A program made the translations under genes and the position numbers. A DNA stretch of 64,000 nt from Anseranas semipalmata (taxonomy: Eukaryota > Chordata > Aves > Anseriformes > Anseranatidae). Position 1 is the stretch's first letter. Each line of letters starts with the position of its first letter. Below the pieces are notes generated by a model. The model had not been told where the DNA came from. It searched no databases and was given only the letters and a program-made list of their open reading frames with translations. The stretch lies in the NCBI GenBank assembly GCA_013399115.1, contig VXAA01005193.1:440805-504804 (forward strand), in the 5' to 3' direction. Below, piece after piece: positions 33,401 to 44,400 of this stretch.

Positions 33401-35762
33401 TAATCCATACTCTTCAAGGAAACACGTAGGATTGGAACTGTGCAAAAGCAGCTGAGACCCCAAGTCTAACAAGAGAAGGACAGTTCTCACCTTTGCTTTG
33501 AGGAGGGTTTTGGCTCCTGTCCCGCAAGACATTGATTTCATAGACAGCACCATACTGTTCAAAAAGTTCTCTTAGATCTTTCTCACACCAGCTCCGTGGG
33601 ACCTGACCCACAAACATCTTGATAGCATCTAGATCAGGTTGGTCTGGGTGATCCAGTGTGCCATTCATTTTCTTTGAGCTATGAAAAATAACAAGGAATT
33701 TCTGTAATATCATTTTCTACAGATTATAGATGTTATTGCAGCTAGAAGCAGCGTGCTTATAGTGAGGTTAAAAATATATTTCTACACATATATAAACATG
33801 TATGATTAAAATAAAGAGAGACTCCTGCACATCCCCACTCTTGCATAGCAGAGAATGTTCAGGAATATTATTCACATTCACTAGCAAGCCATATACTTGG
33901 AAACCAATTACTCTCTACACAGTGTTTGAAACTTCTCCTAACATTTGCTCTTATGATGTAGACAACATCTGGGATTCGGGACATGTCTGTTGAGACGACT
34001 GAAAAATATTGCTAGTTCAACCCTGTAAAATTTGACAGAAGAAACTGGAAGGAACCTAAACTCACTCTACCCACAGACTAGCATAGTTATTAATAACCAG
34101 TGAAAATGCAGATAACAGGTTTTTGTGTGTTTAAAGACGACTATCTGGAACTGTATCCTGGGGTGAAAAAAAAAACATCTTAAAACAGAGAAACAGATAC
34201 AACTGAAGCAATAAGAAGTCTCATTAAAGGTTTATAATGCAATAGCTCTTTGTGAAACTAGGCAGCTTTCAACAGTATTGGAAAAAAACGGGCTCAGGTT
34301 GCACTTGAACAGGTTGGGCCTGGACAATCTTAGTCTCAGAGTAAATCAAGCTGAGTAACAGAGTCACTTCTTAGACAAAAACAACACAGAAGTTTTGATT
34401 ATGGGGTTCTTCAAAAGGCTTCAAGGCAGCACATGTAGCCGTATGAACAGTTCATAGCCTGCTAATAAAACTGTGTTATACTCCACCCAGCTAGCTGAAA
34501 GCCATACGCTGCTTTCTGTATTGACTCCTCATTGTTTGCCAAGTGCAAGGTGAGGTTTTGTTTTTAGTAGTCACAGCCTGGTATACCACAGGACCTACCT
34601 CTGTGGAAGACTGTCTGTAATGACATTCTATTGCAGCTATAGTGATTAGTAGGCCAAAATTGCTGACCAACCCCTACATAATCTAGAAAGAACACGGGGA
34701 CAGGAACAGTAACCATGCAATGATCCCCCCCCAGCCCACAAGCTCTTTGTTGAAGGACACAAGTGGCCTTCTTCCAGAGTAGTCAGCTCTCTTCATCTCT
34801 GCTTTTCTCCCTTTTAAAGATTTCTTTTACAGTGGCTTATTAACTGTACATTACAGTAAAGCATTCCTTTCATTGCCCATCTGCAATCATATTCCTCCCT
34901 CAATAGAATTTCCAAAAAATTTCAAAAGCAGGTAGTGTTTAGTTATTTTTTCCTTTTGATATGTTGCTGTCCAGAGCCTGATAAAGAACTGATGCCATAA
35001 TTTTCTAACTGTATGAACAGACCTCAGAAACCACAAAGCTTTTTACTAGAAGGAAAGGGCATCATCATCATAAATCCTTTCCCTACTCAACCTTTCCACT
35101 CAGAAAGGGTCAGCACCTCTTCAAATATCCAATGTAAAGAATACCTTTTACAAAGAGGTAAACTACATGCTTTTTCATTCTGAGAACTGGAAATCACTTA
35201 GTGTCTTCCAGTAATAATTTTCAGCCCTGCCTTCTCACCCATGGACAGTTTCACAGCCTGTCTCCTATTAAGTGAGCAACTTCTAACATGACCTCAACAT
35301 GATTTCAAGGAATCTTTCATTCCTAATTAAAAGGTTTAGTCTGAAGTCATTAATAGGAAAGAACTGGAACTGTTCTCCCAACAACTCATTTTAATAACTG
35401 ATTGTATAATATCAGCACCCTTAGCATACAGCATACATGCAAACAGTACAATGAAATAGCTTTATTCCTCCTTACCCCTCACCCCAAAAATTAACCACTT
35501 TTTTCCCCTGTCCAGAATCCAGTATCAACTCTCAACGCCCACTATGGTTTCCTTAAGAAAACAAACTGCAGACTCCCCTATCCCTCTTTTCCCCAGCACA
35601 AGGGGAATTCATTAGACAGCACTGGCTCCAGAGACAGCAATTCCAACTCTCACTTTAGTTATAAACTTAGACACGAAGACAAAATACTTACACAGGGCTA
35701 GCATTCAAGGAGCAATGGTCCACCATCATCTCTGGGAGGAAATCCAACTTGAAGGCAGCCAT
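18287..35762 (-). CDS. CELF1: CUGBP Elav-like family member 1 (CELF1), complete coding set
   Basis: CELF1 is a nuclear and cytoplasmic RNA-binding protein that binds GU-rich and CUG-containing RNA, controls alternative splicing, promotes deadenylation and decay of GRE-containing mRNAs, and affects translation. It is the factor misregulated in myotonic dystrophy type 1. From the MNGTL start the twelve exons give 484 residues (human 486; 488 here if the upstream exon 7 acceptor is used). RRM1 has RNP2 MFVGQV (18-23) and RNP1 GCCFVTFY (60-67). RRM2 has LFIGMI (110-115) and GCAFVTFT (149-156). A Gln/Ala/Ser-rich linker covers about 190-395. RRM3 has LFIYHL (401-406) and KCFGFVSY (440-447). The C terminus is KNDSKPY. 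Exon phases are consistent throughout. It is CELF1 rather than CELF2 by linker sequence ([21 protein letters not shown]) and by the adjoining RAPSN. Residue 28 is Cys where human has Ser. Confidence 0.97.
18721..18735. repeat. (TA)n dinucleotide run
   Basis: Fifteen-base TATA... run within the last CELF1 intron, some 50 bp from the CR1 fragment. Confidence 0.9.
18788..18884 (+). mobile_element. CR1 LINE 3'-end fragment
   Basis: The stretch contains, in order, GGATGTGGCACTTAGGGACA, ATGGTTTAGTG, GACTTGATGATCTTAAGGAT and CTAACCTAAATGATTCTATGA. These match the 3' terminus of avian CR1 non-LTR retrotransposons, including the start of the terminal ATTCTATGAT tail. It is a heavily 5'-truncated, diverged copy, inserted antisense to CELF1 in its last intron. 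The upstream limit is uncertain. No coding capacity remains. Confidence 0.9.
20101..20244 (-). CDS. CELF1: CELF1 coding exon (RRM3 N-terminal half)
   Basis: 144 nt, phase 1 at both ends, encoding [18 protein letters not shown] to TNLSKCFG. It holds RNP2 LFIYHL and splits RNP1 at Gly443. The acceptor is ttgtttgaag and the donor TTTG|gtacgt. The 144-nt size is typical for this CELF exon. Confidence 0.97.
20245..21138 (-). other. CELF1: CELF1 intron
   Basis: 0.9-kb intron between the linker exon and the RRM3 exon, donor gtaggc. It contains a long A-run near 20808-20825; nothing else recognised. Confidence 0.85.
21139..21324 (-). CDS. CELF1: CELF1 coding exon (linker, MAALNGGLG... block)
   Basis: 186 nt, phase 1 at both ends, encoding [20 protein letters not shown] through the [20 protein letters not shown] block to AAGSQKEG. 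This is the most conserved part of the divergent linker, just before RRM3. The acceptor is tttcatacag. Human has SSGLSNG and YNQNLL where this copy has SGGLSNG and YNQSLL. Confidence 0.96.
21325..21501 (-). other. CELF1: CELF1 short intron
   Basis: 177-bp intron, donor gtaagc at 21501; no further feature. Confidence 0.9.
21502..21612 (-). CDS. CELF1: CELF1 coding exon 9 (Ser-rich linker) with NAGNAG acceptor
   Basis: 111 nt encoding [20 protein letters not shown] to LNVSSLAG. The acceptor region reads aatagcag, so splicing at the first AG (exon start 21615) would insert CAG and give an extra Ala (SSAGSSP). Both choices keep frame. The donor is gtaagc. Confidence 0.95.
21616..26258 (-). other. 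CELF1: CELF1 intron (4.6 kb)
   Basis: Intron between the exon at 26259 and the Ser-rich exon, donor gtaaga. It contains a locally repeated block at about 22411-22496 and T-runs near 23668-23683. No coding exon, RNA gene or clear transposon seen. Confidence 0.8.
26259..26387 (-). CDS. CELF1: CELF1 coding exon 8 (Ala-rich linker)
   Basis: 129 nt, phase 1 at both ends, encoding [20 protein letters not shown] then [20 protein letters not shown]. Human has GTNALTTSS where this copy has GTAALTSSS. The acceptor is atgtgttgcag and the donor gtaaga. Confidence 0.96.
26388..29464 (-). other. CELF1: CELF1 intron (3.1 kb)
   Basis: Donor gtgagt at 29464. No feature beyond simple AT-rich sequence and short palindromes such as the AGAGCTCTAAGAGCTCT block near 28415-28432. 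Confidence 0.8.
29465..29534 (-). CDS. CELF1: CELF1 coding exon 7 with alternative upstream acceptor (+12 nt)
   Basis: 70 nt in the short form, encoding [19 protein letters not shown] to HPMGG. The 12 nt just upstream (29535-29546) read CTTTATTTGCAG and are preceded by tctag. Splicing there adds Leu-Tyr-Leu-Gln in frame, exactly the LYLQ present in the 486-residue human isoform and absent from the shorter one. Relative to human TASSGN this copy has two extra Ala (TAAASSGN). Confidence 0.96.
29547..30907 (-). other. CELF1: CELF1 intron (1.4 kb)
   Basis: Donor gtgagt at 30907. A 154-codon plus-strand reading frame overlaps its left end and exon 7; I take it as chance. Confidence 0.85.
30908..31069 (-). 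CDS. CELF1: CELF1 coding exon 6 (end of RRM2 into linker)
   Basis: 162 nt, 54 codons, residues 176-229, encoding [20 protein letters not shown] through the Gln-rich run QQLQQQMQQ to [10 protein letters not shown]. It completes RRM2 and starts the divergent linker. The acceptor is ctatttgcag and the donor gtgagt. Human has M where this copy has I at two sites (SPMVV, KRMAQ). Confidence 0.97.
31070..31444 (-). other. CELF1: CELF1 intron
   Basis: 375-bp intron, donor gtaaaa; no further feature. Confidence 0.9.
31445..31524 (-). CDS. CELF1: CELF1 coding exon 5 (RRM2 RNP1)
   Basis: 80 nt, residues 149-175, encoding [20 protein letters not shown] to TME. It carries RNP1 of RRM2. The acceptor is attccccag and the donor GAG|gtaaaa. 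It is too short to be found by length alone and was located by homology and phase. Confidence 0.97.
31525..31700 (-). other. CELF1: CELF1 intron
   Basis: 176-bp intron, donor gtaagc; no further feature. Confidence 0.9.
31701..31835 (-). CDS. CELF1: CELF1 coding exon 4 (RRM2 N-terminal half) with triple tandem acceptor
   Basis: 135 nt, residues 104-148 plus one base, encoding [20 protein letters not shown] to [15 protein letters not shown]2 is LFIGMI. The acceptor reads tagcagtag: splicing after the first, second or third AG (exon starts 31835, 31832, 31829) yields NNAVEDR, NNVEDR or NNEDR, all in frame. The donor is gtaagc. Confidence 0.97.
31838..32291 (-). other. CELF1: CELF1 intron
   Basis: About 0.45-kb intron, donor gtaagc at 32291; no further feature. 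Confidence 0.9.
32292..32340 (-). CDS. CELF1: CELF1 coding exon 3 (49-nt microexon-like)
   Basis: 49 nt encoding [16 protein letters not shown] (residues 88-103) plus one base. The acceptor is tgcgtttcag and the donor gtaagc. It completes RRM1 and begins the RRM1-RRM2 spacer. Confidence 0.97.
32341..32753 (-). other. CELF1: CELF1 intron
   Basis: 0.4-kb intron, donor gtaaga; no further feature. Confidence 0.9.
32754..32836 (-). CDS. CELF1: CELF1 coding exon 2 (RRM1 RNP1)
   Basis: 83 nt encoding [20 protein letters not shown] to KILPG (residues 60-87). It contains RNP1 of RRM1. The acceptor is tcaattgcag and the donor GGG|gtaaga. Human has KVLPG where this copy has KILPG. Confidence 0.97.
32837..33490 (-). 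other. CELF1: CELF1 intron with small tandem duplication
   Basis: 0.65-kb intron, donor gtgaga at 33490. It contains a 24/23-nt direct duplication at 33023-33069. Confidence 0.9.
33023..33069. repeat. Direct tandem duplication (24 + 23 nt)
   Basis: A block beginning ACAGGATATATTCA and ending TACCACCA occurs twice head to tail (33023-33046 and 33047-33069); the second copy lacks one G. Confidence 0.95.
33491..33678 (-). CDS. CELF1: CELF1 coding exon 1 (canonical MNGTL start)
   Basis: 188-nt exon with the canonical ATG at 33666-33668. The first residues [19 protein letters not shown] match the main vertebrate isoform. The ten bases before the ATG (C TCA AAG AAA) are in frame with the upstream alternative exon and read V-S-K-K. 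The acceptor is tttttcatag and the donor gtgaga. Residues 26-28 are Ser-Trp-Cys where human has Thr-Trp-Ser. Confidence 0.97.
33679..35691 (-). other. CELF1: CELF1 intron between alternative and canonical start exons
   Basis: 2.0-kb intron with donor gtaagt at 35691; no coding or RNA feature recognised. Confidence 0.85.
35692..35762 (-). CDS. CELF1: CELF1 alternative N-terminal coding exon (MAAFK form)
   Basis: 71 coding nt from ATG 35760-35762 encode [20 protein letters not shown] then ASP and two bases of Val, joining exon 33491-33678 in frame ([10 protein letters not shown]). This is the known N-terminal extension of a longer CELF1 isoform (human reads SSPV where this copy reads ASPV). 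It adds 27 residues. The donor GT|gtaagt is a perfect consensus. Upstream, gtgacag could be an acceptor giving an exon start at 35771, or the exon may be a first exon with its own promoter. Confidence 0.92.
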
Positions 35763-38700
35763 CACCTCAGTCTGTCACAAACTACTAATACTAACTCAGT
35801 GTATTGCCTAACCCCTAAACAACGCACTTCCGAAAGTCCTGCAGGTCTTAACACTCAGCCACACAAAAAACACTCAAACCACAGAAACAGAAGCTCAGGG
35901 AGACCAGCAATAGACACCACAGAAACAGGCTGGACTGGGAAAGGTGCATGGAATCCCAGATTAAAAAGGGGATGTGACCATGTGAAGGGAGGCTCAGCTC
36001 AATACACAATGAAAATGCTGATGCACTGGGCTTGTTTTGTGCAATTTTCCCTGGCGAAGCAGTACTGAGTGCACTGTCAGATAAACAGAGTGTCAGATCC
36101 ATGAAGATAGCAATGGGTAACAGAGCAGAAAGAATACAAACTCCAGTCTTTCCATCCCCAACTAACTCCTTGTCTCCCAAAATGGCAGCCCAAGGCCTTG
36201 AGATTCAGGCAGTTCCCATATCGTCAGTATTAAGGTGGACAATTCATTGTGTGTAGTCAAAAGGTTCCTTCACCATAAACATTTTCAATGACCAATTAAT
36301 GATCTCACTCCTTCCATCTTGTGCTATTTTTGACACTCAACTTCTAGGGAGACAAATGCCAACTAAAAGGTTTCTCTGAACCTGCCAAAAAAATCAAAGC
36401 CTAAGAAGGTCTGTTAACTCAAAAAATCCTTAACTACCACAGAATATCAACAACTACTCCTCTTTAGAGGAGCAAAACATACATTGTTTTGGAAACAACA
36501 CTGTGCTTATCATGGTTCTATAAATCCAGAGGCATACAGAGCCTACATATGAGGAAGAAAAGGAAAAATACAGGTCTAGTGGTTACACCATTCCTGTTTT
36601 TATACTGTTCCTGGCAGTGATTTGTTGAAGACTGTTGTATAAACTTTGAAAACACTAAAAATAACACCTCAACTTCTTCATCACTAGAACAGGAATAACG
36701 TGTTCATCGAGGAACTGTGAGGTATAATATTTATATGCATAATACAGACCTATTGTTAAGCCTCCAGTACTCAAACTAATGGGGAGATAATCTTGATAAT
36801 ACTGAATGCATTGTGAGATGCAGAAATATTTGATTGCAGAGTGCGCTACAGAGCCAGCTGGGTGTGTCCAAGCACTCCAGGAGGCATGATTAGCTCAAGT
36901 CCAACATGAACCCAGACAAGCCTTATGTATATATCCAATACAACCACTGAATAAACTCTTAGAGCATCAAGGAACGCATACTGGGTCAGCTGCAATCACT
37001 TTTCTTGTCTGTCAGTGACTGCAACATGAACCTGTAGTTATTTAGTCTGGCCAGTATACACAGCTTTCTTTATGCTTGCACAATTAGAGCATGTCTATTA
37101 TTTTTTAGATAAATAACCATTTCCAACCTCTGAAAAAAGAACATTTCCTATCTTCTGCCTACAGCGAGATTTATTAAAAGCTTATTAAAAGGAGCTGGGC
37201 CTTGTAATACAGAGACATAAGCTATTGCAAAAATAAGAGAGGGTTTGAATTTATCACCCATTAGATTATCACCCAGCAACTACTTCATGCATGCTCTTAC
37301 TATGTGGTAAATGCAAGAAAGCTTATTCCTTAAAGAAAAGGCGTAAGCTACCTGCTAAGCACCACTGATATGAGCACGCAAGTAGGCATTGTGGAACACA
37401 GGTCAACTTACTAGCTTTCAGTAAATTGTTAGCATCTACCTTCAGACACATCTCACAGGCTTCCTACTTGAAAAATGCCATCATATGTAAAACACATCAT
37501 ATTCAAATGCTGAATTCAGCCTGGAGCCCATTTTGTGGGCTCATTTTAAAATATCCATAAAGAAAAACACTTCAGATTTATATGGTTAGAACAGCAGAAG
37601 ATGTAGTGGGGTTCTCTCCATTGTTTATATAATTCTATAGCTCAGCGTTGTGAATTCTAGCCTTACCAATGAAGAGATGAACAGAACACCTCCTGTCATC
37701 TTTAGCTTTTTTAAGCAGCCAGTAAAATACTCCAGCAGCCATGCTCATTGTAGGTTTGATGAAAGATGATGCCGGTATGAGATACTCTAGAAAATGGGTT
37801 TCTAAAATGTTAGAGGCTGATTAATTTACTGAAGAAAATCACTACGTCATTATGATTTGCTTCTACCCCCACCCTTTCCCTCATCTCTCTGCGCCCCAAA
37901 ACAAAAAGCATATTCGTTTGTTGCATTAAGATGAAAATGGAACAAGATACAGGCAAAGTTCCCAAATTGTTCATTGTCACACTGTTACACTCCATGTCAA
38001 ATTCAGTCTTCTGGCTTTGCTAATTAAAACATTGGTTTTGTGCAATTATCCTGCTACATATTAATTTCTCGTTCTCGTTATACTTGCTCTCTTTTCTCCT
38101 GTGATATGCTCACTTCATTTAATGAACAACAGTACTAAAATCATTTCACGTGCTGTTATGTACAATTTGGTGGAACGGAAAATTTTAATACTAGAATGGT
38201 GGATAAATATCTGAAGGTATGTTAGCCGAGACTCTGTGCCTCAAGGTACCATAATTCTGCACTAATGATGGCAGTTTCAGTGACAGAAAATGAGTATAGA
38301 GAAAAATTTTGGTTTAACCTTATTTAGTTGAAGGCATCAAGTTGACGAGAGTAAAACACTTCTGGACTTTACTTGTAAAAATATCAGGAAGAGTAGAAAA
38401 AGATGGTATTTCACTACTGCATAAAAGTTGGAAGAATTAAATGAAGAAGTTGTTTCTTTGGAATTATAAAAACACAAAAGTCATGCTAACCATTGCTCAC
38501 AAGGAAAGAAAAACTAGAGTGCCAAACGTGTTTTTTTTTTTTTTGCTCAGATGTCAAATTCCTGCTGGCTTCCAGACCCATTTTTTTTTTGTTAACTGTT
38601 TCTATTCAAAGTATAATAGAAACAATGTCTGAAATTCCAATCTCTATGGACTGTAGCTACAAAGTTAAATGTGGTGCTAACCTGACAATATGAACATTAA

Positions 38701-41477
38701 AAACTTCTGCATACTAAATCTCACTGTTCTTATATTTCTGAAGCCCTAGACTATACTGCCGAAAATATCACCATATAAGCTCCTCAGATTGTAAGGCATA
38801 AATGCTGAAAGTTTTGCTTTTATTTTTATGCTTGGAGAATTATATCACATCTTTAGGCACAAAACTTCAAAATAAAACACAAAAACCAAAAACCCTGTGT
38901 AATGTTTTCTGTCACTAAGGAAGCCTCATTCATTTCAACGAGCAATTAACTCTGAAAGCTAAAGATAATACCATCTTTTATTTTATACAATCTGAACCCC
39001 AGGCAACATATACAGCTCTGAAGCTGAGGGACTACTGGGATGGTGAGAGCAAACTATGGGAAAGGATGCAGGCTATGGGGAAATCAGACACTGTGAAGCT
39101 TTGAAGGAGACAGGTCCTAGAATAAACTTCCCCTTGTATTATCTGTGCATATCCAGATCCCTACAGTGTTGCTGAATTGCAGTTTTGTTTTTCAACAGAT
39201 AACCCCTAGGTTACACACATCAAAATACAGTAACTACTTGTCAATATTTCATTATTTCATTGTTGATCATGTAAGCATGTTGACAGAATGTTTTCTGCAT
39301 ATGTGGAACCCAAAATGTCTCCCCATATCTCAATAGGTACAAAAAGCCCCTTACGTAGTTGCCAAAACTGCAGTTTCTTCCTCTGCCAATCTCTATGACA
39401 GTTATTCATTGCGAGAACATAAATCTGATACATTGTGAATGCTGAATTTACCATCAAAATACATAAACTTTCAGGTTGCTTACAATTCAGATTAAATTAA
39501 CTGAAAACCATTTTCATGTATATGAGATTTTCATAGAAATTCCTAGATGGAGAAAATGACAGGAGGGGAAGGCAACTGCTTTTATCTCAAAAATATCAGT
39601 TTCATGATGCTCTTTCTTATGCATATAGCTGAGAGCATTTAAATCCTCCATACCTTCCAGACATAGCAGGATTTTCACAAATTAACTAAAATCTACTCTA
39701 AAAATAGCTTGTAATGTAAGAGTTTGTTTCTTCAAAATATTTCTGGAAAAGAAAAAAACACTATTTGAGATAAATCAATACATTCTTGATCTATTTCCCT
39801 GGCTTGTGAATGAAGCTGTTTACCTTTAGCTTCTACTCCGATTAATTCTATGAAAGATCAAAATGAACGAATTCTGAACTTTTAGCTGACTGAACAATCC
39901 CCAGGACTCCCAGCTCTCTGCCAGAAGATGAAGCAGCAAGTCACCTGTTCGTCTGGCTTAGAGGAAGATGTTTTCTCTACCTAAGCACTCACAGAAAAGG
40001 AAAAATTAAAACGGCTAAGCTTACTATCAAATAAAAGTATAAAGACAAGTGATTCAAAATAAATTATACAAAACCTATTTTCTAAAGTGAGAATTAGGTT
40101 ATCTTTCTGGAAAAGAACATAAAACATTGCACTAACACCAGAACAAATTTGTTTTTCTAATGAAGTCTAAAGGTGGAGTTTATAAAAAGACAAAAACACA
40201 TACATATACATTGCCTTTTAAATTGGCTATAGGCCTCCTTAAATACATATGATTCTTTTGAAATCTACTATTTCTGTTCTTCCCACCTTCTTACTGCTCT
40301 GCAACAGTCACTTGAAACAAAATCTATTGCCACTCATTTCATAAAGCAGTTGTAGTTACCCACGTTCGTATGGCTCAAGCAGGAGAGACTGGCAAAGGCA
40401 AATCTGAAACATGGAAGAGGGAACACTTCTTTACTAAATTCACAGAAAATAAATATTTAGTGGCAGTGAGTTTTGTAATCCTGTCAAAGATTGACAGGGC
40501 TTGAGCACCACTGGATGTTTACAGGGTTATATTTTTCCACTTCTATTTAGTACAGAGATATATAAAATTCAAACTGTTTTTTGTCGTTTTAGCTTTTTTG
40601 TTTATTTTTAAACAGATAACCAATAGGTTATATGCATCCAAATACTGGAGATAAAAACTACCACCTTCTAGCTAACATTAGTAAGGAACAACTAAGTAAC
40701 CTCACCTCTAAACACAGAGTAATCAATCTTTACTAAGATTTTAGACCCCTTTGTCTAATGCATACAGTACTAGGTATCTCATTTCTATGAAACTCCTTGT
40801 TGGCAGGATACTGCAGATACAATAAACTTACACAAGTGCAAGGACAAACTGGACAAGTAGCTGGAAGAAACTGATCAGAGGCTACCAGAAAAACCACAAC
40901 AGGTTATGTTCTCATAAGCTGAAAGCAGAGGCTGGGGGATCACTGGGTTGGTTTTGTGGTGACAAGGTGAACACAAACATACAGATTATTACCCTCTGCC
41001 AATGTGGAAGACAGGAAGTCTGGAACATGCCAAAGATCCTATGCATGTGTGTTGGGAGAAAGGAAGAGCAAAAAGCACTATAGAAAAAAAAAAGCCATTC
41101 TGTTAAAACTACTCAAAAACTGAACTTCACGTATACTATGTAAATGCTAATTAAAAATGCTAAATTATTACCAGCAATATATTCAAATGCTTTCATAAGC
41201 AGCAAAAATAAATATGTAAAAGACACCTCTGGCCTTCATGAAATGTTTACAGCACAGACAGTAACCAGTATATACACATTTTCCCTTCTTTTCAAAATGC
41301 CTTTGAATTGCTTTCAATATATCAGCGTATAACTGACAAATACATTCAATCTGTGGTATATTCGATACCTGGCTTGCTCCCGAGGACAACTCCCACCAAA
41401 CGGGAAAAGGTAGCTCTGCAACATGAGAACTTATCTACCAGGAAGCACGTTACAACATCTGTTCAAATCCAAGAAGC

Positions 41478-41498
41478 AAAAAAAAAAAAAAAAAAAAA
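41478..41498. repeat. Poly(A) run, A21
   Basis: Twenty-one A in a row on the plus strand inside the CELF1 5' intron. It could be the tail of an old retrocopy, but I recognise nothing upstream of it. Confidence 0.9.
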
Positions 41499-44400
41499 CC
41501 TGCAGCAAGGCACTGCTCTGCCGATAACTGCTACTAACAGGACGTCTAACAGGAACTCAGAAGAAGCTGAATGATCAGTCTTAATACCCTCTTATTGCAG
41601 ATAAATGAAGTTCACAGACTTCAAGACTGCGGCCCCCAAACTTCTTCATTTTTCCCTTCACTGTCTTCATTTGCTTTCCTGAGAAGGGAAACATGAGCAT
41701 GCTGTGAATACACTGGTGGGGCTGTGGGTATCAGACTTCTGCAGCGTGAGCAGCCCGCAGCTCTGCAGACAATGCCCTGCTTCTCATGGGCAGAACAGCT
41801 GCGCGACGCTACCCTTTTACTTTCTTAGCACACAGCCATCAGCTAACGCAGCAGCATGCGGCTGCTAAGCCAGTGCTTGACCCGCTGCAGCTGTGTCTGC
41901 TACTTCAGTGATGACACTACCAATACTTGCATAGGCATTACGAAAATAAAGAAGAAACGGGAACAGACTGACCAGGAAATCCCCTCCTGACCATGGCTTG
42001 GGCTTGTCAAACACCCATCTCCAACCACAAAATTTCTTGTTATCCTACAGCAATGAAGAACGAGCAAGCTGAGAGCCTCCAAAGCTCTCTGGTTTACGGC
42101 TACTCAAGAAAAAAATGTGAAAATATTTGACATATATCACAACCATTATTTTCAGAATCCTTACCTTTTTTTTTTTAAATACAAAGACAGAAACTCCAAA
42201 GAACTTCAACTGTCACAGTCCACAATAGTGCCATTTACAGTGACAGACACCTTTGATTAGTATTTGCCGGCATTTTTCCAAAGGCAGCCAGCACCTGCCC
42301 CCTCTCTTTTCAAGGAGGCTACCTATGCAACATCAGGTTAATAGTCTACTATATCAGCACAGTGAAATAAATAAAAAAAAGACATCTGTGTTAGGAAAAT
42401 CTTCACATTAAAATATCTTCTGATGAACTCTATCTTTGCTTTGGTGTTTAATTGTTTCCTTCTTACACCAGCTCCCCAATGATACATTAAACATATATGT
42501 TAATTTTCTTAAAAATATAACAGGAGAGGTACCAGGACTGTTGCCTGCCCCTTATAGTGTAAGACATTTTCTTTTTGCTAGCTTCACATTTCAGTTTCGT
42601 AACTGAAGTTCCCAATTGTGACCTTCAGAATAGCCATCTAAAACATACATTAATTTTCAGTCTTTCCCAGATAGTTTTGTTTCTTAATTTTATCTGGCGT
42701 ATTTCCTCATTTTTTTTCAGACTGAAGGAATGAAGAGGGAGACAAAAATCAGTTTTATCAGCTGTTTCTTGGTGGTAGTAGTAGTGGACTAAGAAAAAAA
42801 AAAAACACAGCAAAACTTACTGTGATGCAAAGCAGCCAGCAAAGACCTGGCTGAGGAGGAATTGTATGAAAGATAATAGACATGAGGTATATATGCAGAC
42901 AAACAAATTGCCAAAAGGCCAAACCATGAATTTGGAGCATTAATGCATGACAACCTACTAGAGCAGCTGTACTTATAGAACAGATAATGGCAAGCCTTAG
43001 TGCAGGCTCCCTAGAATAATTAATTTTGTAAAACCAAAGACAAGGTAATCATTGCATGTTTATCCCTGTTTGCAAGACACTTTACAATTAATAATTGATA
43101 TGAAGAAGCAGCATTGATGTATGAAACCCAGGGCAACTGCTTTTGAACCAGAAGCTTACAGGTTTCCTCCTCTCATTGCTGACTTATTGTTTATGAAGCA
43201 ATATAGCCATTAAAAAAAAAACTATAAAGGATTTATTCCTGTTATCCTCATCCGTAGGATTTTATTTTCATTTTTTTTCAGTAGATATAAAATTTGTATT
43301 TCAGGTACTGTTTAAGCTCTATTGAAAGGTATGCAAGAGAAGACTTCAGTAAGAAAATTTTATTTTATTTTTTTTAAACACCTGCCAAAATTCCAGCAGA
43401 CAGTTTGGGAAGCATTTTGAGTTTTTATCATTACAGTGCAAGAACATAACAATGCTTATAAATTTTGGAAGAGACAAACTATGGAAAAATACTTAAGAGA
43501 TCTTAAAGACCTGCGGACACTTTGGCAACATAGACAGAAAAAAAAAATCTTGAGAAAGGAGGAAAAGTGGCTTGGTCACAACAATAGTAAGAGGAAATAA
43601 AGGCAGCAATATGACACAGAACAGGAGACAAGACAGGAAATGAGAGTACAAGAAGTGAGGACATGCGTCTCTGCCCTGTGAAATTACAGAGAACTACTAA
43701 AAGGAGATAGGACAGAACACTTAAGGCAGCAGCAGCAGTTTTGTTTTGTTTTTCCCCTTTTGTTTTGTTTATTAACTGAATTCAGACTATGATGCAAATA
43801 GGAAGTACAGATGGTATACAACACATGCACTTCAACACCCAATCTTCCCCAGAAGAAAATCTGAATACTAATGCTTGCAAGCTATCATGTCCTGAAAGCA
43901 GACGTACGTACCTTTCCCCTCTCTCTCTACGATAACAGCCAGGAGTTCACCTAATGTATTTCAGCCTTTTGTCTAAGAAACAACCCTGCAAGCAATTCTA
44001 TGGAAATATTTTACAGATTTAAAAAGTTGAAGGAGATCCAAATACAAACATGACCTAGAAATCTGGTTTCAGAGGCCTGTACTTTTGCTGTCTTTTCCTA
44101 TGTAACAGGAATCTGTAGCTCTGTACTTAGTCAAAAAGATGCACTGAAAACATTTTTTTTTGGTCATTTCTGCAATATTTGCAAAAGAGATTTTAAAAGA
44201 ATCGACTACACATTTTATGTTAGTTTCCTGCCACTAAAACACAGCCAGAAGTTATTCTTCTGCTAAGGAGTTTGAAATCCACTGGGTCCTGGAAAGCTCT
44301 GCACAGTCTGCTTCTCTTCAAACCAAACACAGCACAGAGCACTACAACGAGCAAGCCAACTAACTACGTTTACACAGAGAATTGCCATGTAGTTGCATAT

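Noticed and set aside
18287..33668. Assignment as CELF2 instead of CELF1
   Set aside because: The linker reads [20 protein letters not shown] and SSLHPMGG, which is CELF1, and RAPSN is the adjacent gene as in human CELF1.
41460..41469. GTTCAAATCC, resembling a tRNA B-box
   Set aside because: No A-box at the right distance, no cloverleaf, and an A21 run follows directly.
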